A stretch of DNA of 64,000 nucleotides from Eucommia ulmoides (lineage: Eukaryota; Streptophyta; Magnoliopsida; Garryales; Eucommiaceae): assembly GCA_016647705.1 (NCBI GenBank), contig JAENRU010000472.1, positions 124,001 through 188,000 of the forward strand, read 5' to 3'. Shown here in pieces: positions 1 through 11,267 of the stretch. Made by a program: the position numbers and the translations under genes. The notes beneath the pieces are model-generated. The model worked only from the letters and a program-made list of their open reading frames with translations, was not told the DNA's origin and did no database searches. Within the stretch, counting starts at the first letter, position 1, and every line of letters begins with the position of its first letter.

Positions 1-461
1 TGCTCTTCAATTTCTTCTTATCTCCACCGATTTCTTGGTTCATGGATATGCAGGTCACATACTCTCTCTCTAGCATGTTCTTTGTTTTTGGGAGTTTGCT
101 TTGTGTAATTTTATTTTTCTTCACGAAATTCCTGTGAGTTTTCGTCAATTTAGAAATTTTATACAGTTGAGATCAGAAGATCAAGAATTTAAGCTTTAAT
201 TGCTGAATCATATCTTCATATGTTCTTATATGCACCACGTTTCAGGCTTCAGTATAAATTATATATTCCTTGTTATTCAGTGAATATTTGATGTCAATCT
301 AAGAACTCACCAGGAACTGACCATTTCTCAATTCTTTTCCAGTTGGCTAAGAAATCTATTCTCAAAGTTGCGGATCCTCCCAAAAAGGTTGTTGTCCCTC
401 CAAAAAAGGTGGCTGCAGTTGCATCTAAGAATGGTCACAAAGCTTTAAAATTGACCTGAAG
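1..461 (+). pseudogene. Lys/Pro-rich exon remnant, unidentified gene
   Basis: A possible short first exon (ATG at 42 or 48) ends in CAG before GT at 54. A second exon-like stretch, 343-461, begins after a pyrimidine-rich tract ending in AG and stops at a GTAAGA donor. Its open frame of 38 codons is basic and proline-rich (for example KVADPPKKVVVPPKKVAA) and closes with TGA at 457-459. The composition recalls nucleolin-like or other nuclear basic proteins, but I cannot name the family. The splice-like borders suggest a piece of a host gene. The early stop and the unrelated gene pieces just downstream suggest a relic. Confidence 0.35.
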
Positions 462-859
462 GTAAGAACTTTGATTCTAAAAAATTATGTTGTATGCAGT
501 CGAGTGACTTGGCAAAGGTAATTTTTGTGTTCTCCAACAAATTGTTGTTTTAATTCAGCTGGACAAACAGGTCCCCAACTATAGTAGTTAGTGAAACTCA
601 TGAAAACATTTTGAGCAGGTTCAAGTGAGTTTTGCTAAGAATGGGTTTGTTGCATGCATATTTTTGTTTGATTACTTTTCTCCATATATATTTTGATTTG
701 TTTGTTTTGGTTTATTTTTCATGCATATTTCGGTTTAGAATGGTCAATTAGTTTTTCCCTCTTTAAATTATTTCTTTGTTTCCTTCAATTTTTGTTTTCA
801 ATTGTCATCTTACGGAAATATCCCTTTCTATGTGATTTCTCATGCTATTTTCTTTTATA

Positions 860-1018
860 GGCTTGAGGAAATCCTTATTCAATGTTTTTCATGATAGAGA
901 TTGCCATCCAAAAATGGCATTGGTGATTGATGATCGCCTAATGGTGTGGGATAAGAAAGATCAATATTGAGTGCATGTTATTCCTGTATTTTTTCCCTAT
1001 TATGATCCTCAGGCAGAA
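860..1018 (+). pseudogene. CPL1/CPL2-type CTD phosphatase exon fragment
   Basis: The forward frame reads [18 protein letters not shown], then VWDKKDQ, a TGA stop at 968-970, then a diverged match to the PYY-PQAE segment. This is the core of plant C-terminal-domain phosphatase-like proteins 1 and 2, which dephosphorylate the RNA polymerase II tail in the nucleus and have a conserved [21 protein letters not shown] stretch. An AG acceptor at 859-860 and a GT after GAA at 1018 mark it as one exon with its intron borders. The in-frame stop and the lack of neighbouring CPL exons make it a dead fragment. The family call is strong; whether CPL1 or CPL2 is open. Confidence 0.75.
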
Positions 1019-1099
1019 GTACTTTACCCATATTTATTTCCCTTGATGATAGATAGTTTTATCTTCCTCTTCTATTTGCTCCTTCCTTTTTTTATTGTT

Positions 1100-1290
1100 G
1101 GTTACGCACAGTGTGGTTATGTCCGTCAAGCCATGGAGGCTATTTTTTGATGCACTTCAATGTGGTTATGGCTTCCACTGGTTATGCATAGTGTGTTTAT
1201 GGCCTTCAAACCAATGAAAACAGCCTTGCTTTGAACCTGTTTAGCACAATGCAAGAGAAAGACATCGTATCATGGAACACTATCAGTTTG
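1100..1290 (+). pseudogene. Pentatricopeptide-repeat (PPR) gene fragments
   Basis: Two short stretches in different frames read like parts of plant PPR proteins, which bind organellar RNA. At 1100-1147 the frame gives GYAQCGYVRQAMEAIF before a TGA. At 1213-1290 another frame gives ALNLFSTMQEKDIVSWNTIS, the typical end of a PLS-class repeat. They are out of frame with each other, so the piece is broken. Both are too short to assign to a specific PPR protein. Confidence 0.55.
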
Positions 1291-2021
1291 GATCTGTTCC
1301 AAATTCGTTTAAGAATGGTTATAATATGTTTAAAATAATGGTTATATAATTTCAATTTGGTCCTCCTCCTTTCTTAATTCGAAAGTGATAATTCCTTGCC
1401 CTTCTCCTTTTTTTTTTTTTTTTTTTTTTTTATATATATATATTTTTTTTTTATCTAGCTTTGAAATCTTTTCATCAATTTTGTTTTATATGCATCATTT
1501 TGTCTGTTAGTTGAGCATGAAAAGATACAATGGAGTTTGGTTGAAGATTGGTGTAATTGTTCCATACATTTCATGCCTTTGGTTGTTGTGGTTGTTTTTT
1601 TTATCCCTCTGCAGTTTTTATGTTTGATCAATAGCTTATTTAATAAAAATTATGCATCTTTTATGCTGAAAAAATTCTCTGCATTACCTACTGATTTTTG
1701 TTGAACATTAAACTGATATATATCCATTGGTGGTTATGATATATATTCATTTTATGATTATTGTTATGTTCCCAGTTAGGATTTGTTGGCGGTGATGATC
1801 TTATATCTACTAGTAATAGAAATCGCGCACGAGGACCTTCTACCCGTATCTTGGCTGGGCAACCCGGAAGGCATGTCAGAGGCATCGAGCCGGTCGTCGC
1901 TCTCTTACGCTCAACCGGTGTTGCAGCCCTGGCGGTGTTGCCTCCTCATGCCTGATCAAACATCAAATCTCAGACAATTTAAGAGTAAAAAGTTAGTGGG
2001 TTAGTTGCCTTTATCAACTAC
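1291..2021. other. Intergenic stretch with one exon-like GC-richer island
   Basis: Mostly AT-rich with a poly-T/TA tract at 1409-1450. From about 1777 (after a CCCAG acceptor-like site) to 1955 the base composition rises. A plus-strand frame reads about 60 residues containing RARGPSTRILAGQPGR and ends in TGA. I do not recognise it. It could be another captured exon or chance. Confidence 0.25.

Positions 2022-2104
<83 letters not shown>
2022..2104. repeat. (AAT)n microsatellite
   Basis: An uninterrupted run of about 27 AAT trinucleotides in an AT-rich context. Confidence 0.95.
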
Positions 2105-2106
<2 letters not shown>

Positions 2107-3779
2107 TAATAAAACATTAACTCACTATTTTAATATTTGCGATTATACCAACTTATATTTGTAAGTTAAGAAAAGTCATCTTTTATTTTTATTATTTATA
2201 ATTTTATTTTCTGTTTGAATTCTAACAAATATATCTCTAATTTTTTTAAAAAAGTTTTTACATTTCCCTTCTTTTTTTTCTTCTTCCCTACACTATATTC
2301 TCTGGCAAGAATCCGATTATCCTTCAACGATTATCCTTCAAGAATCCAGTTTCTCCCTCTGTCTGCAACGATTATCCTTCAACGATGGAAATGATGCTAA
2401 ACTAATTTATTATTGGAAATGATGCTAAACTAATAAATTTTGGACAAAAGGAATATATTTTTACATAAAATTTTACACTATGACATGGAAAAAAAAGTGA
2501 AATTCAACATATTCTAAAGAAAAATAATGTTTTACATACAAATTTCAACAATAATCACTAAAATATGCTCTTAAATAAACTAACTCACCTGCTCTCCGTA
2601 TTTATAAACCAAACACATAAAGCCATTACTACAACTCCTCTCCCTCTCTCTCTTATATCGCTCGCTCGCTCTCTCTCTATAAGGCCATTTTCAACACGAC
2701 GATTAACTTTATAACAAATGGAACGCCAAGATGCAATGATAAAAAAAAATGACAATTTTACCTTCCCAACATTAGATTTACTAGGCCTAATCCTTGTAGA
2801 AGGAGCCGATATCCCAATCCTCGATCGAGGACAAAAGGGTCGTTAATGCAACCATAATTGATCTCATGCTTGGTCTCAGTTGAGAATTTTCATGTGTGCA
2901 AACTTTAGAAAGCAGGGCCATCTGTAAAAATATATGCATATATATATACATATATAAGATAATTGCCTTTAAAATAAGTCATTTATAACTATTTTGTAAT
3001 TTTATTTTATTTTTTTCAAAAAGCAAAAGACAACTGCTTTTTTTTTTTTTATTCAATTTTTATATTATTATAAGAGATTGACTCGACAGACTAAGAGGTC
3101 GTGAAACATGGAGTCTAGGACTGTTCGTCCGACGGCGAAGGTGAGAGGAACAAGAAGGTGGTGAAGGTAAGATAGGAAGGCTGAGAAGTTATCTGATGAA
3201 GAGATTAGGGTTAGGATTGGGTTGTGCATATATATATAAATAACCCTTAAACAGTGTCATTTAAGGGTAAGAATCGGGTGGGTTGGGCTAACCCACAGCG
3301 GCAAACCAATTACACGCAATCTGCCTACGCATTGCGCAAGTTATTATGCGTGGTTTTTGCAGCGCCGGTTTTACTGTTTGGGCGCATTTAACGAGTTGAC
3401 CCGGTCCGCTGCATAGTCGTACTGACATTTTTCAAAATATCTTATTTTTCTTCACTTTGTTTTAATATGAATTCACTAACAGGAATAATACTAAAATACA
3501 ATCGTACACTATCAAAGGCACTTATGAGTTTTTCTTGTTAAATTAACTTTTTTGCTTTAAAAAATACTTCAAAACGGTTCCCACAAGACACATCAATCAA
3601 TCTTAACTAGATTGGATATATCTAGTTGATATCAACTATATGTTGAATTCATATTTCACATCATAATTAAAGTTAACTGAAAATATTGGTAAGAATGAAA
3701 AATAAATTACTCTAAAATAAGATAAAATTTTGAAAAAAAAAAATAGAGAATTATATAATAAAAAATGGGATTAATTTAC
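2105..3779. other. AT-rich non-coding stretch
   Basis: No convincing gene. It contains two ATTATCCTTCAACGA-type direct repeats near 2325-2385, a CT-rich patch at 2635-2685, and a GC-richer segment at 3260-3420 that looks like an old element remnant without identifiable ends. Confidence 0.4.
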
Positions 3780-4066
3780 CTTTCGGACCGAATCAAAGGG
3801 GTAGTCTTCACCAAGTTTATTATCAACCAGCTTGCAAAGCTTTTCTTTAGTATCAGGCAGATTAAGAACTTCTTCAAACTGTATATTTATTGTTGATATA
3901 AGGACAAAAGAAATACCAAGGCAACAAGTCTCTTTGCTTCGTCAATAGCTTCAGTTGCCATGACAATGGCTTCTTTAGCAGATATTAGTTCATAAAGAAC
4001 CACTCCAAAATCATATACATCTACTTTAGGAGAAATATCACTAGACTTACCGTACCCATATTGCAT
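3780..4066 (-). pseudogene. LysM receptor-like kinase (CERK1/LYK) fragment, copy 1
   Basis: Reading the minus strand from 4066, the frame contains [20 protein letters not shown] and AKEAIV. After a frame break it continues [19 protein letters not shown] and [12 protein letters not shown], ending at a GTAAAT donor after 3780. This matches the late kinase-domain exons of plant chitin-receptor kinases of the CERK1/LYK group ([21 protein letters not shown] followed by FEDVLNQPDPREDLRKLVD). Those are plasma-membrane receptors for chitin and Nod-type signals. The frameshift, internal stop and absence of the rest of the kinase and the LysM exons make it a relic. A second copy lies about 0.5 kb to the right. 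Confidence 0.75.
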
Positions 4067-4199
4067 TCAAATCCACCTTAAAATTAAAAGACAAAAGACA
4101 AAAAAAAAAAAAAAAAATTAATCCGACAAACAAGAAGTTATATTAGACCAATAGCTATATTTTTAAAATTATTTATTGAAGCAAAAAAAATACTTAAAA

Positions 4200-4270
4200 A
4201 ACGTTATGTAATGGTGCAAAGTGCAATTCAACCTAACCACAGGGGTGCAAAGTATAATTAACCCTTTCTA
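4200..4270 (+). repeat. Mutator-type terminal repeat remnant
   Basis: The segment contains CACAGGGGTGCAAAG followed by TATAATTAACCC. This resembles the right-hand terminus of the Mutator-like family seen intact at 20328-20559 and 33635-35218. No matching left end was found close by. Confidence 0.45.
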
Positions 4271-4339
4271 AAAGTACTTTTGCTTAAGGGCAAAACAAAC
4301 ACATTTTAATTTATATATTTTTTTAAAGCAAAAAAATAC

Positions 4340-4522
4340 TTAAAAAAAAAGGTTATCAAAAAGATATGCCAAGGCAACAAGTCCCTTTGATTCAACAATG
4401 GCTTCAGTTGCCTTGACAATGGCTTCTTTAGCAGATATTAGTTCATAAAGAACCACTCCAAAAGCATATACATCTACTTTAGGAAAAACATCACCATATT
4501 GAGCATACCTGCACCATTGCAT
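4340..4522 (-). pseudogene. LysM receptor-like kinase (CERK1/LYK) fragment, copy 2
   Basis: The minus-strand frame of 60 codons reads [20 protein letters not shown], then [20 protein letters not shown] and GLVALAYLF. This is one exon of the CERK1/LYK chitin-receptor kinase family (subdomains VIII-IX, with the conserved [15 protein letters not shown]). It is closer to the functional consensus than copy 1: YAFG is intact and there is no SSD insertion. The following exon is missing. Its upstream border TTGCATTCAAATCCACCTT is shared with copy 1, so the two arose by local duplication of the same relic. Confidence 0.75.
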
Positions 4523-4897
4523 TCAAATCCACCTTCAAATAAAAATTAATTTTCCTCAAGGAAAACAGAAATCCGACGAACAGAGAATGAGTGCCAAATT
4601 CCGAATATACCCTTCTCCAACGCATACTCACGATGAAGTTATATTAGAGCGATAGCAACATTTTTACCCTTCTTTTAGTTTGTCCGAAGGATGGACACTT
4701 TGTATTCCGAAGGATGGACACTTTGTACCCCTGAAGTTTGACCAAAATCTCACTTTGGTCCCCATAGTTTCAATTTAAAAAACTAGCACCTTAATGTTTG
4801 CAAACCATCTAACTACATGTCAGTATTCTATAATTAAAATACTATAATTACAATTATAAAATTTATCAATTAACAATTTTGTTTGTAGAAAAATATT
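4523..4897. other. Non-coding spacer with element debris
   Basis: It contains a duplicated CGAAGGATGGACACTTTGTA at 4685-4727 and text of the 'CACTTTGGTCCCCATAG' kind, a degenerate relative of the Mutator-type termini seen elsewhere. No gene is seen. Confidence 0.4.
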
Positions 4898-5019
4898 AGG
4901 TTAATAGAACTTTACCCCTTGTGATTTGGCTAATTTGTACTTTACCCCCTATGGTTAGAATAAATTTAAATTTTAAAAAATCAGTAGCAATTTTTTTAAT
5001 ATACTCATTAAATTGTAAT

Positions 5020-5235
5020 AGACCAGTTTTTCATCCCAAAAATAATTAGAAATAGAATTAAATGTATTACATATACCAATAATATTTAATTCTTAGAATA
5101 ATTTCAAATTTATAAAATTCAGCACCAAATACTCTTTAATTACTAAAACAATTTGTAGCAACCAAGAATTGATCCGAAAAGTAATAAAAAAAAAATTAGA
5201 AATTGAAAATGTATTACATAAACAAAATTTAAATA
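5020..5235. repeat. Dispersed AT-rich repeat, also flanking the solo LTR
   Basis: The text around AATATTTAATTCTTAGAATA and GCACCAAATACTCTTTAAT recurs at 9810-9893, continuing at 20020-20100 on the far side of the solo LTR. Within this copy the TCC(C/G)AAAA...AATGTATTAC segment occurs twice about 150 bases apart, so the repeat is itself partly tandem. It serves as an approximate unoccupied version of the solo LTR site. Confidence 0.6.
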
Positions 5236-6171
5236 CAAAAATCAAATTTTGTCCAAAATTGTAATTCTTTTAGGGGTTATAATAGTCATTCTTTTATTAG
5301 ATAATTTTAACTAAATTTTTAATAGTATAGTAAGAAGGATAAAAAGTAATTTTATATTTAACATCAAACGAAAGGGCTGTCGGACATATTTTTCAAATAA
5401 CACGGGATATTGTTGTAAGTTTTTCAAATGACAAAGGACATCGATCACTGAAACTTACCGATACAGTTCATGATTGTTTTTATTATAATTAATTATATGT
5501 GATTTATCTCTTCCTCAATTTCTCTCTGTCCAACTATTTAATAAAATTATCTCTCCATCTATTAATTACATATAAAATTTATTAAATTTCGTTTGCTCAA
5601 AGAGTATTCTAATAATTTTTAACCAAATAACAGAAACTATTAAATAATTTAAAAAAAAAAAGGACCTATTATATTATTTTAAAACCATTATTTCCAAAAA
5701 AAAAAAAAAAAACTTTTGAATAGCCCCTTTAAAGCTTATTTAATTTTTCCTGAAATTAAATATGAGTAATGATATTAATAGGTTTAAAGATTGATATTAA
5801 CAAAAAAAATTTCTATTTTTTTATTTTTATTTTTTAATATTAAAATTTATTTTTCTATATTTTCATAAAATATATGAATTATAAAATTAAAAGATCAATT
5901 GTAGGTATGTCTAAAATTCAAATAAAAATTACATATTAATATAAATTTTTCCACTAGAACTGCATAATATGTGGATCTAAAACTAGAAGATATAAAATCA
6001 AAATCTTTAGCGCTTTTTCAAAAAATTTCAAGGATGATTTGAGCTTTCTTTTTGTTTTTTCACAAAAATTCAGAAGAAAAAAACCATGAACTTTCTGCTG
6101 GTTTTTTGTTCTGTTGGGTTTTTGTTCTGGGTAATGAAACGATCATTTTGATTACTTTTATCGACTGATTA

Positions 6172-6616
6172 ATGCAGGTAGAGATTATTTCTGGGAAAAT
6201 CGATACCCATTATCAAACCGGAGAGCACATTCTCCTCTCCGGCATCTTCACCTCGCGGCCGCGTGAAGGGCCACGACTACGTCATCGTGGGTGGCAGCAC
6301 TGCCGGGTGCCCCCTCGCCGCCACCCAGTCCCGGAATTTCAGGGTGTTGGTATTGGAGACAGGCGGTGCACCATTCGGAAATGCCAATGTGTCGTTCCTG
6401 TGGAACTTCAGCATCACGTTAGCGGACACATCGCCGGCATCGGTCAGCCAAGTGTTCATCTCCACTGATGGGGTCAGAGGTGCGGCTCGGCGCAGGGGCC
6501 TCCACCGTGGCGGTGACGGCAAGGAAAAGGTTCAAAATACACATCTTCAAAGAAGCTCTCGTTCTCTCTCTCTCTTCTCTGTGCATCGTGAAGGGGAACA
6601 CCACCGGAATCGTTGA
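6172..6616 (+). pseudogene. HOTHEAD-like GMC oxidoreductase fragment
   Basis: The frame from 6263 reads HDYVIVGGSTAGCPLAAT, then RNFRVLVLETGG, NANVSFLWNF and TLADTSPASVSQVFISTDGV. This is the N-terminal FAD-binding region of HOTHEAD/ADHESION OF CALYX EDGES-type glucose-methanol-choline oxidoreductases, which act in cutin fatty-acid oxidation. The Rossmann GxGxxG motif is VGGSTAG, so its second Gly has become Ser. After ISTDGV the match ends abruptly. A different frame then reads VRLGAGASTVAVTARKRFKI and VKGNTTGIVEVF before TAA at about 6614, which I cannot place. The usual protein exceeds 500 residues and only about 75 match here. The GC-rich island within AT-rich DNA inside a Mutator-like element suggests capture. 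Confidence 0.7.
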
Positions 6617-6679
6617 AGTATTTTAATAGGGTATGTATTACAATCATACATTATGATGAAATGTAATTGTTGACCTTTT

Positions 6680-7400
6680 GATGTATTTGAAAGAGAAACA
6701 CTCTTTATTTTTGTTTCTGTTCTAACAAATAGAAATAGAAATGGAAATATGAGAAAGAAAAAAAAGTGTAGCTTCCAGTTTTTCGAACAAATTTTATTTA
6801 TGTTTTTCTGTTCTTTCATTTTGTTGTTTCTGTTCTATTCCCAGATTTTGTGATTAAATATGTGGAAACATAACTTAATGATTCTCAAATTTATGTTTCT
6901 ATTCCAACTTCTATTTCTGTTTCTGTTATGATTTTTCTGAATATATAAACAGAAATATGGGAGAGAAACACCTTTTATTTTTGTTTCTGTTCTGAAAATT
7001 TTAGAAATAGAAACGAAATTATGACAATAAAAAAAAATAGTTTGTTTTTGTTTAGTTTCTAGGTTTTAGAACAAATTTTGTTTGTTTGTTTCTTTTATTT
7101 CCTTTTGTTGTTTCTATTCTGTTCCCAGATGTTCCCAGATTTTGGGATTAAATTTTGAAAAACACAACTTAATTATTCTTTCTATTTCTATTCCAATATT
7201 TGTATTTTCGTGTTCAATTTTTCATAAACTTTTTAGTATTTCTGATCATTTTTTTTAATTTTTTTTTCTGTTTTCAAAATATTAGAAATTGCAAAAGAAA
7301 TTTGATAACAAAAGGGAGTATGTTTCTGTTTAGTGTCCAACTTTAGAACAAAATTATTGGAACAGAATAAAACTGTTCCCAAATTTTTGTTTTAGTTTCA
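6680..7400. repeat. Degenerate ~265 bp tandem repeat, about 2.5-3 units
   Basis: Units begin near 6691, 6964 and 7235-7265. Each contains TTTATTTTTGTTTCTGTTCT, 'AGAAATAGAAA', 'TTTAGAACAAATTTT' and 'TGTTGTTTCTRTTCTRTTCCCAG'. They are clearly related but diverged, the third most of all. Confidence 0.65.
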
Positions 7401-7736
7401 AGTTTGTTGGGAGAAAAAATAAGGGTGAGAGAAAAATAAATAAATGACATGGTTTGGTGTAGAAAATGTGTGAGAAACATAGAGATTACATAGAGAAACA
7501 TGGAGGGTAAAATGGGAACAAGAAATCAGTATTTTGGAATAAAAAAAAACAAAAAACATGCCCGTTCTCATAACATGCGCGTGAGTTGCACATCTGTTAA
7601 ATTTGACAAAAAATATTAGATTTGCATTTAGGTCCAAGACCACAAGGGGGTAAGTGACGATGTTTAAACCACAGGGGGATAAAGTGAAAATGGGCCAAAC
7701 CACAGGTGGGTAAAATGCTATTAACCCTAAAATATT

Positions 7737-9893
7737 TATTAACTATGAATAAAGTCAACTAGTCAAAATGCTAATAATATCATTCTAATGAAATTTACAA
7801 TTTTTGTTTTGAATTGAATTCTTCACAAATTTGATATTTTTATATATGAATATAAACCCACTATATTTCCCAACCCATATATATATATCAATATCAATAT
7901 GATATATGTAAAAGCGAAAGCTTTACCTTTAAAACAATCAGAACTGAGTATCCTTTCCTCTCATCTCCTCACTCTAATAAGATCAACGGCTAAAATTGCT
8001 TCAAAACTCACTAATATTTTAACCCTTCCCCTTCTCACATCATCCCCATTTATTTTCCCTCTCTCCACTATCATTAATAAACCATTTCATCCACATCAAA
8101 ATGGCCTTTTAGTTTGCCACCTCCTCCTCGCAATTTATGGTTACATCATCAACAAACCATTTATTCCAAAAAAAAAAAACTTTGTGAATTTCATGATTTT
8201 CTAACATTATGAAGATTGGGAATGGGTTCTTCTTAGAAACCCGAGAAAAATAAAGGAAAACTAAAACTTTTTTTTTTTTTTTTTAATTTCTCAGGTGGGT
8301 TTAAGGTGAATTTTTTGTGGGATAATTCAGTATGTGAATTTGTTTGGGGTTTCCATTGCCTATACAATTGTCGCATCCATTAGTATGATGTGATTTTAAG
8401 TTTTGAATAACAACAATTTTTTTATCGAAATTTTGATGATTTTGATCTGTTAGGGCTCATAGATTTGATGCATTTTTTGGATGAAATAGGCCAATTCAGA
8501 GAACAAATTGCTTCCATAGGAGTGGAGGAACAGACTCACGCAAAATCTCAAGCAATCCTTAAATGATAATGTTTGGTGTTGTACAAATCATTTTCTCTTA
8601 AATCCTAGATTTTGATCAGATTTCCATTGTTGTTGCCATCATGTCCTTCGCTTACTTCTCCATAAGCTTCGCCCTTGGAATCTCCAAAGTTGCAGGTCAT
8701 AATAAAAGGACTGAGCTTCTCTTTGAGCCCTTAATTTTGTTTTTTGAAATTGAAATCAATATTTTGATGACCAGAAACTTAATTGTTTGGTATTTGTTTG
8801 ACAATCAAAAATTAATTGTAAAAATCAAGGGAAGTCTCACCGGAATTAGCGTCGGAAAGGTGACTGAAACAGAAACAAATTGGCAGACAAAGATTAGTGT
8901 TCGTATTTCGTATCCTGTTCATTGAGAAAAAGATTTTTCATTCTTCATAAAGCAAAATTCATCACAACATTGGTCTACGAGAAGTGTAAGTTTCGCGATT
9001 CTCTCTCTATATATACACATATGTATATATGTTCTTATGTATGTATAATTTGTATGCATAGCATGTGTTGAGTTTGTAGGGTTTCGCCGGTGAGAAGAAA
9101 CTGGGAATGTGATAGTGTTGGACAAGTGGAATGAATGGGCAAACAACAATACCAAAAACGGCGGCCGAAAGGTGATAATTATTGTTAATTGTTTTCATTG
9201 ATTTATAATCAAAAGAGTTAATTGAACACAAGAAATACTTTCACATAAAATTAAAAGAAAAAGTGAAAAATTTGTTTGATATCATAGGATGGTAATTTAG
9301 TGCTTAAATAATCATTTCATCTGAAACAATTTCGTGGAGGATTGAGAAAGTTTGGGTGGAGAGGTAATTAATATAGTGATTTGAGTGATTTTCATTATTA
9401 TTTATGATTAATATAGTGAATTCAATGAATTTTAATTTTTTTTATATTTGAAATAATGAAAAATTTCTTTTAATATTTTAAAAATAAATAATAAAGTGCT
9501 AGACTTCGACTTAAAAAAATAAATAAAGTTTTTTTATATTCTTTGTTCCTCAAGTGTTGACAGAAGTAATGAAAAAAAATAATTCTCCTTTTTATGTAAC
9601 CAATTTCATATACAAAACAAGTTTAAAAATGACAAACACAATAAAGAGCTGAAACTAATAATTAAAAAATTCACAAGCCAACTGTTTTTGAACCTAAGTA
9701 AAACTATTAAATAAAGTCTCAAACGAAAATTTCATCAAATAATTAAAAAATAATTAAATGAAATAATTTATATATAATCAGTAACTAAAACTAAATTTTA
9801 CAAATAAGAAATAATTAATTCTTAGAATAATTTTAAATTTCAAAAATTTAGCATTAAGTACTCTTTAAATACTAAAAAATTAGAAAACTCATC
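7737..9893. other. Non-coding stretch with unidentified exon-like pieces
   Basis: No complete gene. Three short plus-strand pieces look exon-like but match no family I know. At 8469-8567 a frame includes FLDEIGQFREQIASIGVEEQ and ends in TGA. At 8641-8696 a frame reads MSFAYFSISFALGISKVA up to a CAG/GT border. At 9112-9172 a frame includes KWNEWANNNTKNGGRK up to GTGATA. They may be parts of one decayed or captured gene. The rest is AT-rich. Confidence 0.35.
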
Positions 9894-10334
9894 TGTAAGA
9901 CCCCAATTTTAGCACGTACGTCATTTTAGCTGCATTTTAGAGTATTTAAAAAATTACGAGGTGGAATTGTATCAATCAATATCCATATTAAAATTTTATA
10001 GGTCAAATTGCAAATTTAGAAACATTGATTCTAAACTTGGGATTCAAATTGTCATTCAATTTATAAAATTTAAATTTTTAGGGGTGGAATTACAATTTAA
10101 GAAAACTCATAAATGTAGAATTGGATTAAAATGAACAATTAAAGAAATTAGGGGGAGGAAAGAGTAATTAAAACAAAATATTTTTATATAAAAACATATA
10201 TATACATATAATCGTGTGTGTCTGTGTCGTGAAGATAGTCGGAGAGAGAGCAAGGAAATGGCGACGTGGCAGTGTGAGCTCAAGTGTTCAACTACTAATT
10301 ACATGCATATATATATATACAGGCATGTAGTAGA

Positions 10335-10833
10335 TGTTGGATTTTTCCTAAAAAAATCCTCAAGATCATGATCCATTCTTCCATCATTTTAGGAAGGTGG
10401 ATCAACTTCCTCCAACCACCTTTGAATCCGCATCATGAACACCCTCCTCTTTTGTAGATCATGGCCACCACTACAAGAGTGGGTTAAGTGGGTTACAAAA
10501 CGTGGGTTCATGGATAGCTAACTGCCCACTATCTTTCTGCACGTCCAAAACCGACTCTTTGATGGGAAAAGTCTATATAAAGAGACTGTGGATGAGGTTT
10601 TGGTTCCCTAAGCCTACAATCTTATTTTCGAAACCATATACACCATCAAACCGAGATTGACTAAGGTTTAGAAGAGCTTTAACCCGAAACCAACCTTTCC
10701 CGTGATCTTGAGCAACCGAGAACAGCAATGGCTGGAGGTACGCATTGACCCATTCATTTTTTTATTTCCGCATTGATCTAATTGCTTATTTTATATGCAT
10801 GAGCATGTTTAGATCGTTAAAGTTTATCCCACA
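10335..10833 (+). repeat. 5' LTR of copia element 1
   Basis: It runs from TGTTGG to CCCACA and is nearly identical by eye to 17012-17503. A TATA box, TATATAAA at 10574-10581, lies mid-LTR where the U3 promoter is expected. The main length difference is a 7 bp GGGTTAA-type duplication near 10480 that is absent from the 3' LTR. Confidence 0.93.
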
Positions 10834-10835
10834 GT

Positions 10836-10848
10836 TGGTATCAGAGCC
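10836..10848 (+). other. Primer-binding site, initiator tRNA-Met type
   Basis: TGGTATCAGAGCC begins two bases after the 5' LTR and is the standard sequence complementary to the 3' end of plant initiator tRNA-Met. Confidence 0.92.
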
Positions 10849-11267
10849 ATTTTTGCCTCTGTCTTGTTGTTCTTGCATATAGTATCATGAGTTTTCATTA
10901 ATGAACATAATTGGGTTTTTCGAAAACTTCAATATTTCTGGGAAATTTTTGCATATAAAAAATCTATGTTTCATTACGAGTTCAATTTTTGATCAATTTT
11001 ATATGATTTTTTGAAGATAAGAAAAACGTATGCTCCTTTCTATTCGAACCTTCTGATCTAGGTTAGAGCTTAGGAAGAAGACGACTGCAACGGCGTCGTT
11101 TTGATAACTTGGCCAATCAGCAAAAGTGTTAAATTATAATTTGTTACCGCATTTACATTTCATGTCCGTTGTGTTGGTTTAGTGGAGTTGTGTCCTTAAT
11201 TCATGGTGCCAATAGCATTTTGGTCGAATTGATTCGGTTACAACTTTGTAGCATTTTTTTGTTTTTA

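Larger units (their letters stand above)
4898..7728. mobile_element. Mutator-like element candidate carrying a gene fragment (Pack-MULE type)
   Basis: The left end reads AGGTTAATAGAACTTTACCC. The right end, reverse-complemented, reads AGGGTTAATAGCATTTTACC. Both continue with similar 'TTGTGGTTTGGC...CACTTTACCCCC' text for about 60 bases, forming imperfect terminal inverted repeats. AAAATATT flanks both ends (4890-4897 and 7729-7736), but it is AT-rich and 8 rather than 9 bases, so the support is moderate. The same terminal family elsewhere in this window has perfect 9 bp duplications, which fits Mutator. Inside lie a dispersed repeat (5020-5230), a HOTHEAD-like gene piece and degenerate tandem repeats. 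No transposase is present, so it would depend on a transposase supplied in trans. Confidence 0.55.

Noticed and set aside
6277-6604. Minus-strand frames of 81 and 61 residues
   Set aside because: They are antisense to the recognised HOTHEAD-like fragment.
7899-8204. 101-residue plus-strand frame
   Set aside because: It is Ile/Leu/Pro-rich in CT/A-rich DNA, with no recognised motif, splice border or promoter, so chance is the simpler explanation.
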